Source: an uncultured Pelagibacteraceae bacterium
GTDB taxonomy: Bacteria; Pseudomonadota; Alphaproteobacteria; Pelagibacterales; Pelagibacteraceae
Direction of reading: 5' to 3'
Length of the DNA stretch: 64,000 bases
Assembly (NCBI GenBank): GCA_902562875.1
Contig: CACEVB010000001.1
Coordinates: 62,001-126,000 of the forward strand
Of the stretch, positions 15,771 through 25,858 are shown piece after piece. Below the pieces are notes generated by a model. It made no database searches and had not been told where the DNA came from. It worked only from the letters and a program-made list of their open reading frames with translations. Both the position numbers and the translations under genes were made by a program. The first letter of the stretch is position 1; every line of letters begins with the position of its first letter.

Positions 15771-17048
15771 ATGAGTTCTGAGGCCAAAGTTTCATACGAT
15801 TTAAAAAGATTTGCAGGCATTAAAAGAGATTATACATCAGAAGAGGTAGAGCGTTTAAGAGGTTCAATAAAAATTCAATATTCCATGTGCGAACAGCAAT
15901 CAAAAAAATTGTGGAATCTACTTAACACCGAACCTTACGTAAATACATTAGGATCATTATCAGGAAATCACTCAGTTCAACATGCAAAAGCGGGATTGAA
16001 AGCTATTTATGTTAGCGGGTGGCAAGTAGCTGCTGATGCAAATACAGCTGGAGAGATGTATCCTGATCAATCATTGTATCCTTTTGATAGCGCCCCAAAA
16101 CTTGTGGACAGCATCAACAATGCTTTAGTAAGAGCTGATCAAATACAACACATGGAAATTCAAGATGGTGAAATGAATTCAAAAGATAGAACCGATTATA
16201 TGCTGCCAATCATAGCTGATGGTGAGGCTGGTTTTGGTGGTCCATTAAATGTATTCGAATTAACTAAAAAATTTATAAAAGCGGGGGCAGCCGGAGTGCA
16301 CTTTGAAGATCAGTTAGCAAGTGAAAAAAAATGTGGGCATATGGGCGGAAAAGTTTTAGTGCCAACTGGAACTGCCGTTAGAAATTTGAAAGCAGCAAGA
16401 TTAGCCGCAGATATTGCAGACGTTCCATTAATAATTCTTGCAAGAACTGATGCTAACGCTGCAAAACTAATAACTAACGATCATGATGATAATGATAAAT
16501 CTTTTTTAACTGGAGAAAGATCACCTGAGGGATTTTATTACGTTAAAGCTGGAATAGATCAAGCAATTTCAAGAGGGCTTGCTTACGCTCCTTATGCAGA
16601 CTTAATTTGGTGTGAAACTGCAACCCCTAATTTAGATGAAGCAAAAAAATTTGCTGATGCAATTCACACGAAATTTCCTGGAAAGTTACTAGCTTATAAT
16701 TGTTCCCCATCTTTTAATTGGAAAAAACATTTATCAGATGATGAAATAGGAACTTTTCAAAGAAAAATTGGTGAAATGGGTTACAAGTTCCAATTTATAA
16801 CTTTAGCAGGATTTCATACTCAAAATATAGCTATTTTCGAACTTGCTGAAAAATATAAAAAAGATGGAATGGCCGCATACTCTAAAATCCAACAGCAGGA
16901 ATTCGACAGAGAAAAAGATGGTTACACTAGCGTTAAACATCAAAGAGAGGTAGGTACCTCTTATTTTGATGCAGTATCTAACACTATAAGTGGTGGCAAA
17001 AGTTCTACTACTGCAATGGATGGCTCAACGGAGTCAGAACAATTTTAA
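15771..17048 (+). CDS. aceA: isocitrate lyase
   Basis: The first enzyme of the glyoxylate shunt: it splits isocitrate to succinate and glyoxylate. At 425 residues it has the normal length of the short bacterial type. The catalytic signature KKCGHMGGK starts at residue 186 with the active Cys in [15 protein letters not shown] near 82-91 and NCSPSFNW in the C-terminal half bind Mg-substrate. A GAGGGG Shine-Dalgarno lies 5 bases before the ATG, suggesting strong translation. Malate synthase is not in this window. The divergent RamB/ScfR-type regulator is the likely controller. The stop codon shares TTAA with the convergent gene. Confidence 0.97.
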   Translation: MSSEAKVSYDLKRFAGIKRDYTSEEVERLRGSIKIQYSMCEQQSKKLWNLLNTEPYVNTLGSLSGNHSVQHAKAGLKAIYVSGWQVAADANTAGEMYPDQSLYPFDSAPKLVDSINNALVRADQIQHMEIQDGEMNSKDRTDYMLPIIADGEAGFGGPLNVFELTKKFIKAGAAGVHFEDQLASEKKCGHMGGKVLVPTGTAVRNLKAARLAADIADVPLIILARTDANAAKLITNDHDDNDKSFLTGERSPEGFYYVKAGIDQAISRGLAYAPYADLIWCETATPNLDEAKKFADAIHTKFPGKLLAYNCSPSFNWKKHLSDDEIGTFQRKIGEMGYKFQFITLAGFHTQNIAIFELAEKYKKDGMAAYSKIQQQEFDREKDGYTSVKHQREVGTSYFDAVSNTISGGKSSTTAMDGSTESEQF

Positions 17049-17770
17049 TTATTTTTTAGCTTTTGAACTTGATCCCATGCTGAGTTTATAGCTCTCATTG
17101 TTTTTTTACTTTCCTCTATTACCTCTTGAGGAACTCCTTTACTTAAAAGTAAGTCTGGATGATGTTCCTTGGATAACTTTAAATATCTTTTTCTGATTGT
17201 TTGTATGTCATCTTCTGGACTGCTTTCTAAAACCATATAAGGGTTTAGCTTATCAGATGATTTTCTACTTTCTTTAATACTATTATATTGTGTCTTACTT
17301 AATCCAAAAATATATGCTATTTTTTCGATCATTTTTGTCTCTTCAAGACTTACCTTTCCATCTGACTCTGCTATATAAAATAGAATATTAATAACCTCCT
17401 CTAACACGTTTAAATTACCTTTATAAAACTCTGCAATTTGCTGGGCGTATGGTTCGTATCCAGTGCTCTCCTGTTTTGCTCGATTAAATATTTTACCAAC
17501 TTCGTCTAATTCGTTTTCAGGAATTTTTAATTTATCTTTTACGGCGATTAATTCCTCGCGACTTACTTGGCCATCTGCTTTACTTAGTTTTGCAGATAAA
17601 ACAATTAGTGATAGAGCAAAAATTTTTTGACTTTGACCAATTGCAGAAAAACCCCCTTTATTCCTTGCTCTTGAAATTTTTCCACCTAAAATAGAACCTA
17701 AAAGCATTCCGAAAGGACCCCCTAGTGAAAGACCAATCATCCCTCCTATTAAACTTCCCCAGATAGACAT
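17045..17770 (-). CDS. DjlA-like protein with TerB and J domains
   Basis: A 241-residue co-chaperone candidate. The N-terminus (about 1-30) is a Gly-rich hydrophobic hairpin ([19 protein letters not shown]) that probably inserts in the inner membrane. A TerB-like helical domain covers about 45-165, with two acidic KADGQVS / ESDGKVS loops at 64-70 and 135-141. A C-terminal J-domain follows with the HPD motif at 204-206. This order is that of DjlA, which works with DnaK in envelope stress. The gene converges on aceA with shared stop bases and diverges from a small membrane protein gene 30 bases away. Confidence 0.85.
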   Translation of the reverse strand: MSIWGSLIGGMIGLSLGGPFGMLLGSILGGKISRARNKGGFSAIGQSQKIFALSLIVLSAKLSKADGQVSREELIAVKDKLKIPENELDEVGKIFNRAKQESTGYEPYAQQIAEFYKGNLNVLEEVINILFYIAESDGKVSLEETKMIEKIAYIFGLSKTQYNSIKESRKSSDKLNPYMVLESSPEDDIQTIRKRYLKLSKEHHPDLLLSKGVPQEVIEESKKTMRAINSAWDQVQKLKNN

Positions 17771-17791
17771 ATTGTGATTTTCTAATATAAT
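17764..17791 (+). promoter_or_regulatory. sigma-70-like promoter
   Basis: TAGACA (17764-17769, one mismatch to TTGACA), 16 bases, then a perfect TATAAT (17786-17791). The -35 box overlaps the start codon of the divergent djlA-like gene. Transcription would begin near 17798, only about 3 bases before the ATG at 17801, so the message would be almost leaderless. Confidence 0.5.
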
Positions 17792-17800
17792 TTAATTATT

Positions 17801-18097
17801 ATGACCACTACTATTTTTGTATTAATCATTCTTTATGCTATTTATAGATGGTCTATATCTTGGATAGAATATTATAGTAAATTAGATAACAGGCTAGGGG
17901 CATCAATTTGGAAGTATAGCTATGATTATCAAGTAGTAGGCAAAAGAGATGTTACATTAGAAGATGATAAGAATTTAGTAATTTTAAGAAGAAAAAGAAA
18001 TAGAGCTGTTACTTTTATGTATTTTGTTTTTTTCTTAGGTTTTGTAATTTTTATGTCTTTTATAAATCAAATTCTTTTAAGAATTCTTAATATCTAA
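17801..18097 (+). CDS. small inner-membrane protein, two predicted helices
   Basis: An unrecognised 98-residue protein. Hydrophobic segments at about 2-19 and 73-92 flank a basic, polar central region (RRKRNRAV before the second helix). This topology suggests a hairpin in the inner membrane with the loop in the cytoplasm. No enzyme motif is visible. A good promoter lies immediately upstream inside the start of the divergent gene. The stop shares CTAA with the convergent gene. Confidence 0.7.
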   Translation: MTTTIFVLIILYAIYRWSISWIEYYSKLDNRLGASIWKYSYDYQVVGKRDVTLEDDKNLVILRRKRNRAVTFMYFVFFLGFVIFMSFINQILLRILNI

Positions 18098-18813
18098 TTT
18101 TTTTTATAACTTACCACATTATATTCCCAATAACCCATTTTATCATATACAATTTTTAAAATTAAATTTTCTTCTTTGCTGTACCAAATATCAAAATTGA
18201 GTTTTTTATCCTCTGATGTATTGGGGTCTTTAGATATTAATTTATAACGATCGCTTAAATAATATTTATTATTAATAATAACGTTTTCTTTGCCTACAAA
18301 TGTAACTACTTGTTCCTTTATACTTCCAGATAAGGGGCTAATTTGGTAATCTGCTTCTAATATGTCGTGGTTCCACCAGTTACCTACTACACTACTTATA
18401 CCTCCATTTCCTTTATAAGAAGATCCGATAATTTCAAATTCTTTCTTATTTTCACTTAAAATTAAATTTACAAATTTCCTTTTTTTATTTTGAAAAGTTT
18501 CAGAATTGAAAGAAACAAGTAAGTTTTTATAATACTTCTCAGTACCTTCGCTACTAATTGCAAATAACTTAACTCCTAATAGATCTACTTCAAATTTGGT
18601 CTCATTTTTAACTTCAAAAAAATCATCTTTATATTTAAAACTATAGTTACTAAACCCTATTACTTTTCCATCTCTTAAGATTTCCATTTTTATTTCTTTA
18701 AACATTTTATAATCTTGTGGGTGTGAAATTGAACGAATTGGATAGATTAATAGGGTTAATAATATAAGGAAAAATTTAATATATCTATTAACGTAAATAA
18801 TATAACAATTCAT
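18094..18813 (-). CDS. secreted protein, possibly DUF6134-like
   Basis: A 239-residue protein with an N-terminal signal-like stretch (hydrophobic from about residue 12 to 28, then SISHPQD). The remainder is beta-rich with repeated short strands such as VIGFSNYSFKYKDDFFEV and VDLLGVKLFAI, and NWWNHDIL in the middle. This resembles alphaproteobacterial periplasmic proteins of the DUF6134 type, which have a lipid-binding-like half barrel, but I am not certain of the family. It is a single gene between two oppositely directed membrane protein genes; its role is unknown. Confidence 0.7.
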   Translation of the reverse strand: MNCYIIYVNRYIKFFLILLTLLIYPIRSISHPQDYKMFKEIKMEILRDGKVIGFSNYSFKYKDDFFEVKNETKFEVDLLGVKLFAISSEGTEKYYKNLLVSFNSETFQNKKRKFVNLILSENKKEFEIIGSSYKGNGGISSVVGNWWNHDILEADYQISPLSGSIKEQVVTFVGKENVIINNKYYLSDRYKLISKDPNTSEDKKLNFDIWYSKEENLILKIVYDKMGYWEYNVVSYKKN

Positions 18814-18844
18814 AAAAATAATATCAAAAATATATAGTCATAAA

Positions 18845-19498
18845 ATGTTTTTAACTATAAAAAATATACCGAAAGTATCTTGGAGCTCTAAAGAGCCTTT
18901 AAATCTTAGACCAAAATTTAGTACTTTCACCTTTCTTTGCTTAGGATTAACGCTTTTTGGTGTAGGAGAAGGATTACTTCTAGTTTCGTTTACAGGAGCT
19001 TCGCCATGGAGTGTTCTCGCGCAAGGAATTTCAAACTATATTGATCTATCAATTGGAACTATAACCTTTTTAATTAGTGTTTTTGTAATTGCTTTATGGG
19101 TTTTTTTAAATCAAAAGCCAGGAATTGGTACGGTACTAAATGCAATAATTATTGCAGCAATGATTGATGTTTGTTTAAAATATATATCAACACCAGAAAC
19201 TTTTGGATTAAAAATTATCTTAGCAATATTTGCTGTTATAATTACTGGTTTAGGCAGTGGTATTTATCTTATTGCAAATCTAGGTCCAGGTCCTCGAGAT
19301 GGATTAATGACCGGTATTCAAAAAAAAACTAATCTACCTATAGCGTTTGTTCGAGCTTTCTTAGAGATTACGGTAGTTTCTATTGGTTGGTATCTAGGAG
19401 GTACAGTAGGTGTGGGAACCTTATTATTTGCATTTGGAATTGGTCCCTGTGTTGCTTTTGGACTTTATATTGTGGATAAAATTTCTACTAAAAAGTGA
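18845..19498 (+). CDS. YczE/YitT-like membrane protein
   Basis: A 217-residue integral membrane protein with about five or six hydrophobic segments. Motifs LTLFGVGEGLLL near 37-48, GASPWSVLAQGIS near 54-66, and LGPGPRDGLMTGI near 147-159 are those of the YczE group, where GPRDGLM is the hallmark. The function of the family is not known; transport has been suggested. A TATAGT (18833-18838) lies 7 bases before the ATG and could be the -10 of a nearly leaderless message. The gene stands alone and faces typA across a weak hairpin. Confidence 0.85.
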   Translation: MFLTIKNIPKVSWSSKEPLNLRPKFSTFTFLCLGLTLFGVGEGLLLVSFTGASPWSVLAQGISNYIDLSIGTITFLISVFVIALWVFLNQKPGIGTVLNAIIIAAMIDVCLKYISTPETFGLKIILAIFAVIITGLGSGIYLIANLGPGPRDGLMTGIQKKTNLPIAFVRAFLEITVVSIGWYLGGTVGVGTLLFAFGIGPCVAFGLYIVDKISTKK

Positions 19499-19572
19499 TA
19501 AATACAACCTTTTGTTAATGTTATTATTAATTATGTGGTTAATTAAAATAAGACTACATAAATTTATTAGAT

Positions 19573-19603
19573 TAACTTTCCATCCACCGTGAATGGTTAG
19601 TTA
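19573..19603. terminator. imperfect hairpin, possible terminator
   Basis: TAACT-TT-CCAT pairs with ATGG-TT-AGTTA across a 9-base loop, giving two short stems with a T-T internal loop. It lies in the 110-base gap between the convergent yczE-like gene and typA. No strong T-run follows on either strand, so this is a weak call. Confidence 0.3.
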
Positions 19604-19608
19604 TAAAT

Positions 19609-21435
19609 TTAAGTTAAGTTTTTAGATTTTTCAAATCTCTTTCTCTCATTTGCATCAAGAATTAATTTTCTCAATCTACAGGACTTTGGGGTAATTTCTA
19701 ATGCTTCATCACCATTTAAAATACTTAATTGTTCTGCTATTGACATTTTTCTGACTGGCGTAAGTACAATATTTTCATCTGTCCCCTGAGTTCTCATATT
19801 TGTAAGTTTTTTTCCTTTCATAACATTAATTATTAAATCCCCTGGTTTTGGAGCTAATCCTACAATCATACCGCCGTAAACTGGATCGTTATGTGTTACA
19901 AACATCTCACCTCTAGCTTGTAAATTAAATATAGCAAAAGCTACTGCTTTACCTTTATCCATTGAAATTAATGCTCCATTTTTTCTACTATCCATGTCGC
20001 CTTCAAAGTTTCCATACGAGTGAAAAATTCTATTAATAACACCTGTTCCTTTTGTTAGAGTCAAAAATCTACTTGTGTATCCCATTAATCCTCTAGTTGG
20101 TGCATGAAAAATTAGTCTTTTTTTATTTTTTCCAGTATCTTTTAAATCAATTAATTTGCCCTTTCTTTTGTTCATAGAGTCTATAATTTTTGATGAAAAT
20201 TCTTCGTCAAGATCCAATGTTATCTCTTCGATAGGTTCCTGTTTTTCATCTTTATCATTTTTTTTAAATAAAACTTTAGGGGGGCTAACAGTCAGCTCAA
20301 ATCCCTCTCTCCTCATTTGAGTTAATAAGATTTCAAGCATCAATTCTCCTCTTCCGCTTATTTCGAAAGAATCTTTGTTTTTATTTTCAGAAAAAGAAAT
20401 GCCAACATTGTTTTGTGCTTCAGTAATTAACCTCTCTCTTATTTGAGTACTAGTAAGCTTGTTTCCTTCTGTACCAGCAAGTGGAGAACTATTTACAGTA
20501 ATTTGAATTGACATTGTTGGAGGGTCAATTGGAGTAGCTTGTATTGGATTATTTATCTCAAGATCACATATAGTGTCTGCTACATTTGCCTTTTCTAAAC
20601 CAGCAATAACCACAATGTCACCTGCCTCACCTACATCTATGGGGACTTTTTTAGTTCCCTCATATCTAAAAATTTTTGTAAGTCTTCCCTCATCAACTTT
20701 ATTCCCTTTCAAATCTATTGCCTTAATATTTTGATTTGCCTTTGCAGTGCCCTGTGAAATTCGCCCGATTAAACTTCTTCCTAAAAAACTATCTGGATAG
20801 AGAAGGGTTGATAACATAGCAAAAGGTTTTGATTTATCGAACATCGGTGGATTAACATGTTTTATTATTAAGTCCATTAATGGATGAAGATTTTTTCTTT
20901 CTCCATTTATTTCTTCACATGCCCATCCAGATCTTCCACTTGCATATAATACAGGAAAATCTAATTGTTCTTCATTTGCATCTAGATTAACAAATAAATC
21001 AAAAGTTTCGTCAAGCACTTCATCTGCCCTTTGATCTGGTTTATCAAGTTTATTAATTATAACAATTGGTTTTAAACCTTGTTTAAGTGCTTTTGATAAT
21101 ACAAATTTAGTTTGCGGCATTACACCCTCGGCAGAGTCAATTAATAACAAAGCGCCATCAGCCATACTTAGAACTCTCTCAACTTCTGCAGCAAAGTCTC
21201 TGTGACCCGGTGTATCAATTATGTTTATTCTTGAATTTTTCCAATTAATTGATGCAGGCTTTGCAAGAATTGTAATTCCTCTTTCTTTTTCTAATTCGCC
21301 AGAGTCCATCAATCTTTCATCAACTACTTCATTTTCTCTGAATGAACCACTTTGTTTCATCAAACTATCAATTAAAGTAGTTTTACCGTGATCAACGTGA
21401 GCGATGATTGTTATATTTCTTATTTCTGAATTCAT
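19609..21435 (-). CDS. typA: translational GTPase TypA/BipA
   Basis: A ribosome-associated GTPase of 608 residues related to EF-G and LepA, involved in ribosome assembly and stress adaptation. The G motifs are intact: AHVDHGKTTL (G1), RGITI (G2), DTPGHRDF (G3) and NKLDKPDQR (G4). The unique C-terminal TypA part contains RGLMGYTSRFLT and MRTQGTDENI. A GTG two codons upstream (21441) is an alternative start, but the ATG at 21435 gives the usual N-terminus just before the G domain. No Shine-Dalgarno is visible. A small unknown gene lies 68 bases upstream on the same strand. Confidence 0.96.
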   Translation of the reverse strand: MNSEIRNITIIAHVDHGKTTLIDSLMKQSGSFRENEVVDERLMDSGELEKERGITILAKPASINWKNSRINIIDTPGHRDFAAEVERVLSMADGALLLIDSAEGVMPQTKFVLSKALKQGLKPIVIINKLDKPDQRADEVLDETFDLFVNLDANEEQLDFPVLYASGRSGWACEEINGERKNLHPLMDLIIKHVNPPMFDKSKPFAMLSTLLYPDSFLGRSLIGRISQGTAKANQNIKAIDLKGNKVDEGRLTKIFRYEGTKKVPIDVGEAGDIVVIAGLEKANVADTICDLEINNPIQATPIDPPTMSIQITVNSSPLAGTEGNKLTSTQIRERLITEAQNNVGISFSENKNKDSFEISGRGELMLEILLTQMRREGFELTVSPPKVLFKKNDKDEKQEPIEEITLDLDEEFSSKIIDSMNKRKGKLIDLKDTGKNKKRLIFHAPTRGLMGYTSRFLTLTKGTGVINRIFHSYGNFEGDMDSRKNGALISMDKGKAVAFAIFNLQARGEMFVTHNDPVYGGMIVGLAPKPGDLIINVMKGKKLTNMRTQGTDENIVLTPVRKMSIAEQLSILNGDEALEITPKSCRLRKLILDANERKRFEKSKNLT

Positions 21436-21503
21436 AGACACGTTTTATATATATTTATTTATTTCATATTAGTTTTATCTGATTTTTTTGAGCAAAATAA
21501 GGA

Positions 21504-21761
21504 TTACATTATTTTTTCAAGTTTCCACACTTCATCTTTTGCTTTAAACTTGGCATTCCAGTCTTTAGATCTTTGATCTTCAAATAAGGCATAAAATTTT
21601 TCTTCATCGGTGACATTTGCAATAAAAATCATTTTACCTTCACGAATGTGCGACCATTCAAATGATGAGGTACACTTTGCAATTTCATCTTTAAACATAC
21701 TGAATAACTCATCTGCATCTTTTTTAGTTCCTTCATAAGTAGTTGTTCCAACGAGGTTCAT
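21504..21761 (-). CDS. small soluble protein of unknown function
   Basis: An 85-residue protein without signal peptide or membrane segment. It begins MNLVGTTTYEGTKKDADELF and ends in a charged KDEVWKLEKIM. The pattern of an N-terminal strand, a helix, and a middle strand GKMIFIANVTDEEKFYA recalls small alpha/beta-barrel (monooxygenase- or EthD-like) proteins, but this is a guess. A clear AGGAGA Shine-Dalgarno before the ATG sets it apart from most genes here and suggests good expression. It lies upstream of typA on the same strand with a 62-base gap. Confidence 0.65.
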   Translation of the reverse strand: MNLVGTTTYEGTKKDADELFSMFKDEIAKCTSSFEWSHIREGKMIFIANVTDEEKFYALFEDQRSKDWNAKFKAKDEVWKLEKIM

Positions 21762-21954
21762 TAAACATCTCCTTTCAAATATTATATATATAAATTTTAA
21801 ACTGTGAGTATTTTATATTATAAATTTATTAAGTTCTAATTAAAGCTTAGTTTAATTAATATAATATAAATAAAATTCTTGTGTCATGGTTTAATAGCTT
21901 AAAATTTTCTATCTTTTTTTAAAATTGTTCATCACAAATGTTTAAGACGAGCAA

Positions 21955-21984
21955 AAAAAAGGGCAGTAAAAACTGCCCTTTTTT
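21955..21984 (-). terminator. intrinsic terminator of groESL
   Basis: GGGCAGT (21961-21967) pairs with ACTGCCC (21972-21978) across AAAA, extended by six A-T pairs on each side. It lies 25 bases past the groEL stop, with a run of T on the minus strand. It is the best GC-rich hairpin in the window and should end the groESL message. The remaining bases 21762-21954 show no gene, only AT-rich DNA that must hold the promoter of the small gene ending at 21504. Confidence 0.9.
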
Positions 21985-22009
21985 CTAAATTTTGTTGAGT
22001 TTATGGGGA

Positions 22010-23668
<1,659 letters not shown>

Positions 23669-23690
23669 TTAACTTACTCCTTACCTTAAA

Positions 23691-23984
23691 TTATTTACTA
23701 GACGAAATACCCATAATGTCTGACTCTTTCATTATGTTGTATTCTTTACCATCTATTTTAACTTCTGTTCCCGACCATTTACCGAACAATACTTTATCAC
23801 CTACTTTAACATCCATAGGAATAATTTTCCCATCTTCTGTTTTTGCTCCACCACCAACAGCAACAACTTTTCCCTCTTGAGGTTTCTCTTGGGCAGTGTC
23901 AGGTATGATAATTCCTCCAGCAGTTTTTTCGCTACTGTCTAATACTTCAATGAGCACTCTATCGTGCAAAGGTTTAAACTTCAT
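23691..23984 (-). CDS. groES: co-chaperonin GroES
   Basis: The 10-kDa lid of the GroEL chamber, 97 residues. [20 protein letters not shown] opens the fold, and [17 protein letters not shown] around 19-35 is the mobile loop that contacts GroEL. I place the start at 23984: AAAGGAG (23990-23996) sits 5 bases before it, while the longer reading from 24029 adds residues foreign to GroES. The promoter upstream is RpoH-like. No CIRCE repeat is present in the leader. Confidence 0.97.
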   Translation of the reverse strand: MKFKPLHDRVLIEVLDSSEKTAGGIIIPDTAQEKPQEGKVVAVGGGAKTEDGKIIPMDVKVGDKVLFGKWSGTEVKIDGKEYNIMKESDIMGISSSK

Positions 23985-24006
23985 AAAAACTCCTTTAAAT
24001 ATTGGA

Positions 24007-24038
24007 CACATATAGATACAGTGGAGCATTATTTCAAG
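24007..24038 (-). promoter_or_regulatory. RpoH-type heat-shock promoter of groESL
   Basis: On the minus strand CTTG (24035-24038), 18 bases, then TCTATATGTG (24007-24016). This matches the alphaproteobacterial RpoH consensus CTTG-N16-18-CYTATNTNNG at all but the first base of the -10 part. The first transcribed base should lie near 24000, leaving a leader of about 16-20 bases before groES with a good Shine-Dalgarno. Confidence 0.65.
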
Positions 24039-24107
24039 ATATTTGAAAAATATAATATCCCTAAAAAATCAAGAAAAATGAAATTTTTTGGGTTATATCA
24101 TTATATA

Positions 24108-24917
24108 ATGACAGTAAATTTAGAGCAAAAGGGTCTAAGCTACATCGTCAAAGAATTTGATCTTTTCTTCATCGATATCTGGGGAGTGGTTCATAATGGC
24201 ATTAAGTTATACCCAAACGCAATTGAAGTTTTAGAAAAGTTAAATAATCTGGATAAAGATTACATACTTTTAACAAACGCTCCTAGACCAAATTCAACTG
24301 TTATAAAATTTTTAATTAAAATGGGATTAGCAAAAAGACATTGTAATAAAGTTTATACTTCTGGTGAAGCTGCTTTAGGTTTTTTAAAAAAAACTGGAAA
24401 AAATTCAAAATTTTATCATATTGGACCTCCAAGAGATTTTGATTTATTTTTTTCTTTCAAAGAAAATAAAGTGGAAAATATTAACGATTGCAAATTTTTG
24501 CTGTGCACAGGTCTATTTGATGAGCATTTTGAAGATTTAAATTATTATAAAAATCTATTAAAGAATAAAAAAAATTTAAAAATGATATGCACAAATCCTG
24601 ATTTGATAGTAGACAAAGGTAATAAACGTGAATATTGCGCAGGGACGATAGCAAAAATATTTCAGGAGCAGGGTGGGGAGGTAGAATATTTCGGAAAACC
24701 TTATCCATTAGTATATAGATCATCAGCAGTGATTAAAAATAAAAAAATTTTATGTATTGGGGACAATCTCAATACAGATATTAGAGGTGCAAATTTACAA
24801 AATTTTAGTTCATTATTTATCTCAAGCGGAATTCATAAAAATGAAAGAGATTTAAATGTAGCTTTTAAAAATCACAACGTTAAGGTTGACTATTTACAGT
24901 CATTTTTAAAATGGTAA
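24108..24917 (+). CDS. HAD-superfamily class IIA hydrolase
   Basis: A 269-residue HAD hydrolase of the NagD-like subclass IIA (the alphaproteobacterial TIGR01459 type). The nucleophile motif reads DIWGVVHNG, with the first Asp as phospho-acceptor; LLTNAPRP holds motif II, and CIGDNLNTDIRGA carries the metal-binding aspartates of motif IV. The substrate is unknown, probably a small phosphate ester. An open frame extends back to 23964, but the reading from 24108 gives the usual distance to the first motif and leaves the groESL promoter free. It overlaps ribF by 7 bases; in many Alphaproteobacteria this gene also precedes ribF. Confidence 0.86.
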   Translation: MTVNLEQKGLSYIVKEFDLFFIDIWGVVHNGIKLYPNAIEVLEKLNNLDKDYILLTNAPRPNSTVIKFLIKMGLAKRHCNKVYTSGEAALGFLKKTGKNSKFYHIGPPRDFDLFFSFKENKVENINDCKFLLCTGLFDEHFEDLNYYKNLLKNKKNLKMICTNPDLIVDKGNKREYCAGTIAKIFQEQGGEVEYFGKPYPLVYRSSAVIKNKKILCIGDNLNTDIRGANLQNFSSLFISSGIHKNERDLNVAFKNHNVKVDYLQSFLKW

Positions 24918-25858
24918 ATATTTTAAAAGTATATAAAGATTTTAATATTTCAAAAAAATTTAAAAATTCAATAATATTAATTGGTAATTTTGATGGATTA
25001 CATATTGGTCATCAAAAATTATTTAATATAGCAAAAAAATATAAGTTAAAAAAGAAGCTAAAAATTGGTGTAATAACCTTTGATCCAATACCAAAAATGT
25101 ATTTTAACCCAAATATGAAGAATTATAGAATTTCTAATTTTGAACAAAAATTAGAAACTATGAAATCATATAATATTGATTTTTTAATAAACAAAAAATT
25201 TAATAAGAAATTTTCTAATACTAAATATATTAATTTTATAAGTAATGTTTTACATAAAAAAATAAAACCAAAATATATTTTCGTAAGCAATAATTTTAGA
25301 TTTGGAAATAAAAGAGAAGGAGATGTAAACTCTTTAAAAAAATTTGAGAAAATATACGATTATAAAGTAATCAACCCGCCGCCATTAAAAAAAAATAAAA
25401 AAATAGTTTCCTCCACATTAATTAGAGAAAATTTATCTAAAGGAAAAATAAATGTTGTAAATAAATATTTAAAAAGAAATTGGTCAATAGAGGGAATAGT
25501 TAAAGTTGGGAGAAAAGTAGGTAGAAAAATAGGATTTCCTACATGCAACATAGATTTAGGGGACTACATTATTTCAAAACCGGGTGTTTATGCTGTTAAA
25601 GTTCAAATAGGTAGAAATAGAAAAAAACTCAATGGGATAGCCAATTTAGGATATAGACCTACATTTAATCAAAAAAAAATATTGTTAGAAGTTAATATTT
25701 TTAATTTTTCAAAAAATATTTACAATAAAAAATTGAAAGTAGAGTTTATTAGCTTTATTAGAGGTGAAATAAAATTTAAAAATATCGATCAGCTTAAAAA
25801 ACAAATCGACAAAGACATTTTAGTAAGTAAAAAAGAGTTAAGAAAAAATTATGAGTAA
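24911..25858 (+). CDS. ribF: bifunctional riboflavin kinase / FAD synthetase
   Basis: Makes FMN from riboflavin and FAD from FMN. The N-terminal adenylyltransferase domain (about 1-170) has GNFDGLHIGHQKLF with the HxGH nucleotide-binding motif and SSTLIRENL. The C-terminal flavokinase domain (about 185-310) has GRKIGFPTCNI, PGVYAVKV and LGYRPTF. Length (315) is normal. The coding sequence is especially lysine- and AT-rich. It overlaps the HAD gene by 7 bases and ileS by 8 bases; the ribF-ileS-lspA order is widespread in Proteobacteria. Confidence 0.95.
   Translation: MVNILKVYKDFNISKKFKNSIILIGNFDGLHIGHQKLFNIAKKYKLKKKLKIGVITFDPIPKMYFNPNMKNYRISNFEQKLETMKSYNIDFLINKKFNKKFSNTKYINFISNVLHKKIKPKYIFVSNNFRFGNKREGDVNSLKKFEKIYDYKVINPPPLKKNKKIVSSTLIRENLSKGKINVVNKYLKRNWSIEGIVKVGRKVGRKIGFPTCNIDLGDYIISKPGVYAVKVQIGRNRKKLNGIANLGYRPTFNQKKILLEVNIFNFSKNIYNKKLKVEFISFIRGEIKFKNIDQLKKQIDKDILVSKKELRKNYE

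Noticed and set aside
23941-23980. CIRCE-like GCAC...GTGC in groES
   Set aside because: It lies inside the coding region, encodes the conserved HDRVLIE residues and lacks the 9-bp arms of CIRCE.
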